Of a stretch of 6,798 nucleotides of DNA, positions 5,482 through 6,798 are shown piece after piece; within the stretch, counting starts at the first letter, position 1; every line of letters begins with the position of its first letter. Source of the DNA: Pyrinomonadaceae bacterium (GTDB taxonomy: Bacteria > Acidobacteriota > Blastocatellia > Pyrinomonadales > Pyrinomonadaceae); the NCBI GenBank assembly GCA_014379795.1, contig JACMLC010000766.1:1-6798 (forward strand), written 5' to 3'. The position numbers and the translations under genes are program-made. The notes beneath the pieces are model-generated. The model saw nothing but the letters and a program-made list of their open reading frames with translations. It ran no database searches and was not told where the DNA came from.

Positions 5482-6488
5482 TTATTGATGCCAATCCTGA
5501 TGGGAATTTCCAGCCGCTCGCCGTTGCGAATCACGACGGCTTTGACCTCTGTATCGGGTATCGCGCGCTCGATGCGCAGCTCAAATTCCCTGCGCGTGCG
5601 CATCGGCAACCCGCCGAACTCGATGACAATATCTTCATCTCGCAGGCCGGAAATATAGGCCGGACGATTCCTTCTCACGTCATGTAGCTGGACACCGTAA
5701 ATATTCATGCCCGGCACCTGCACGCGATCCAGATTCGTGCCTTCGCCGATAAAGCCTTCGCCTTCGGGTCTCGCCTCTAACTGTTCGTTCAGCCGTTCCA
5801 TCTCATCTTCGTTAATGGTCGTGAGCTGTGCTTTTTTGGTCTCTCCATCACGTATATAAACGACCTCGACGGTTTTGCCGACAGGCGTCGAGGCGAGCAG
5901 TTTTCGAATGTCATCATCGTCTTTGACCGTCTGCCCGTCAAAGGTCGTGATGATGTCGCCGCCGAGCAATCCGGCCTTATCGGCAGGGCCGTTGGGCGGT
6001 TCGATGGCATCCAGCATCGCGCCCCCGTCAACGCTGACGAATTTGCTGGTGCCAAACTTGGATTTTGGCGCGTCCGATCCGATTCCCGAAGGGCCGCCAA
6101 TATTCATGCTGAAGGGTCGCAGAAAGCTGCCGCCCGCGACCGACACGATGATGGCGGCTAAAATCACCCAGACGATCCAGTGCGGGCCTTTGCGCTTGCG
6201 TTTCTTCTTGCCCAAGGCGACCTGTGACGCGCCCGCGCCCACCATCGCGCCAGCCCCGAACGGAGTGGTCATTAAATGCCCGGCAGAAGCAGTGGCCTGT
6301 CCCTTACTGTCCAGGCGCACGGTCTCTGTGTATTCCTCGACGCCTTCGCCGAGGCGAAAGCCGCAGACGCGACAAAAGCGCATGCCCTGCGGCATCTGCG
6401 CACGACAGTTAGGACACGGCATGTTATCCTGAGAGCCGCTTGCGCCCGCGCTGTTTTCCGGATCAATGTTTTGCGATTCAGATGACAT
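5478..6488 (-). CDS. Membrane-anchored zinc-ribbon protein with two PDZ domains
   Basis: This 336-aa product has a zinc ribbon at 25-42 (CPNC at 25-28, CRVC at 39-42), a Gly/Ala-rich linker, a basic patch KKKRKRK at 94-100 and one membrane helix at about 102-123 (HWIVWVILAAIIVSVAGGSF). Two PDZ domains follow. PDZ1 (about 145-223) shows the GPADKAGLLGGDIITTFDGQ core. PDZ2 (about 262-333) shows PAYISGLRDEDIVIEFGGLP. There is no serine protease domain, unlike DegP/HtrA or CtpA families, so it is more likely an adaptor or sensor that binds protein C-termini outside the membrane, with the ribbon inside (positive-inside rule from the basic patch). A start at Met23 (6422) is an alternative: an AGGA lies four bases before it, whereas the upstream ATG at 6488 lacks a ribosome site. 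Confidence 0.88.
   Translation of the reverse strand: MSSESQNIDPENSAGASGSQDNMPCPNCRAQMPQGMRFCRVCGFRLGEGVEEYTETVRLDSKGQATASAGHLMTTPFGAGAMVGAGASQVALGKKKRKRKGPHWIVWVILAAIIVSVAGGSFLRPFSMNIGGPSGIGSDAPKSKFGTSKFVSVDGGAMLDAIEPPNGPADKAGLLGGDIITTFDGQTVKDDDDIRKLLASTPVGKTVEVVYIRDGETKKAQLTTINEDEMERLNEQLEARPEGEGFIGEGTNLDRVQVPGMNIYGVQLHDVRRNRPAYISGLRDEDIVIEFGGLPMRTRREFELRIERAIPDTEVKAVVIRNGERLEIPIRIGINN
6427..6430 (-). promoter_or_regulatory. Possible ribosome site for an internal start of the PDZ gene
   Basis: The minus strand reads AGGATAAC before the ATG at 6422-6420, which would start the protein at MPCPNCRAQ. Zinc-ribbon proteins often begin this way. The choice between starts remains open. Confidence 0.4.
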
Positions 6489-6798
6489 AAGTTGCTATTT
6501 TCGTTTAAAAAATAAAAAGCGACTGGAGGCTTTTAATCGTCCAGTGGCCTTATACGCCGATCCGAGCTTTGCGGTTGCAACTTCTTTAGCCAATCGCGCT
6601 CATTGCTTTATCAGAATGCGCTCGAAAAGGCAACGGTCGCACACTTGACGGACATCTGAGTCGGTCAACTGACAAGTCAATCCGATGCGGACACGAGAGA
6701 GAGGCGTCAAAACATCTCGCGTCACATAGGTTTTTAATTAACTGTTCGAATCACAGAAAGCACGGTTTTAAAAGTGGAAGTTACCAAAGCCCTCGCAG
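6489..6798. other. 310-bp stretch with no supportable gene
   Basis: Frames here are short and unrecognised. The DNA just upstream of the PDZ gene (6500-6520) is A/T-rich. A weak 6-bp stem (actgga 6522-6527, tccagt 6540-6545) and three TTGAC/GTCAA words (6645, 6664, 6676) are visible. A 20-codon frame on the minus strand is open to the right edge and stops at 6734; it could be a gene tail, but this cannot be judged. Confidence 0.5.

Noticed and set aside
6515..6560. tRNA-Lys-like anticodon loop (cttttaatc)
   Set aside because: The flanking bases do not form a 5-bp anticodon stem with a 7-nt loop, and no D arm, T arm or acceptor stem can be found around it.
6466..6648. Plus-strand 60-codon frame starting inside the PDZ gene
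   Set aside because: It overlaps the PDZ gene's start in antisense, has no recognisable motif and no convincing ribosome site.
6645..6680. Three TTGAC/GTCAA words as an operator or promoter
   Set aside because: Spacing is irregular, no -10 box is found at proper distance on either strand, and such short words occur by chance.
6774..6798. GTG-initiated plus-strand gene start at the right edge
   Set aside because: Only eight codons are visible and no ribosome site precedes it.

Overview
The window looks like an accessory stretch of a bacterial chromosome, most likely from Acidobacteriota (Blastocatellia or a relative). That placement is inference. It rests on the secreted protein with DFDGDGKAD...FRPS..W repeats, the lipoprotein with a proline-rich tail, the zinc-ribbon membrane proteins, and the low-complexity heptamer or nonamer repeats in nearly every intergenic gap. 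No rRNA, tRNA, CRISPR array, transposase, phage gene or complete known operon was seen.

Layout, left to right. (1) The N-terminus of a zinc-ribbon protein on the minus strand runs off the left edge (258 to 1). (2) A 219-bp gap holds a CACAGAGGACACAGAG-type repeat and a strong 62-bp hairpin. (3) A 765-aa secreted protein on the minus strand has a signal peptide, a right-handed beta-helix, a choice-of-anchor-Q-like segment and six calcium-loop FG-GAP/VCBS-type repeats (2775 to 478). (4) A short gap carries an inverted copy of the same repeat. (5) A minus-strand lipoprotein resembles a zinc D-Ala-D-Ala carboxypeptidase of family M15/VanY (3940 to 2873). (6) A 377-bp gap contains a large inverted element built from two heptamers. 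(7) A plus-strand lipoprotein has an NTF2-like domain and a proline-rich tail (4318-4992). (8) Next comes a nested inverted repeat of CTTTGCG/CGCAAAG units. (9) A 111-aa unrecognised protein on the plus strand follows (5146-5481). (10) It converges on a minus-strand zinc-ribbon, transmembrane, double-PDZ protein (6488 to 5478), with overlapping stop codons. (11) The last 310 bp contain no supportable gene.

Most products are predicted to work at or outside the cytoplasmic membrane: a secreted beta-helix protein, two lipoproteins and a membrane-anchored PDZ protein. Nothing ties them into one pathway. The strand switches and repeat-filled gaps suggest independent transcription units. I do not see a convincing new multi-gene system. 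The least explained material is the intergenic repeat set, in particular a hairpin whose mismatches become G-U pairs only on the minus strand, and a heptamer element made of two alternating words. The Glu-to-Asp change at the expected catalytic position of the M15-like protein also deserves checking.
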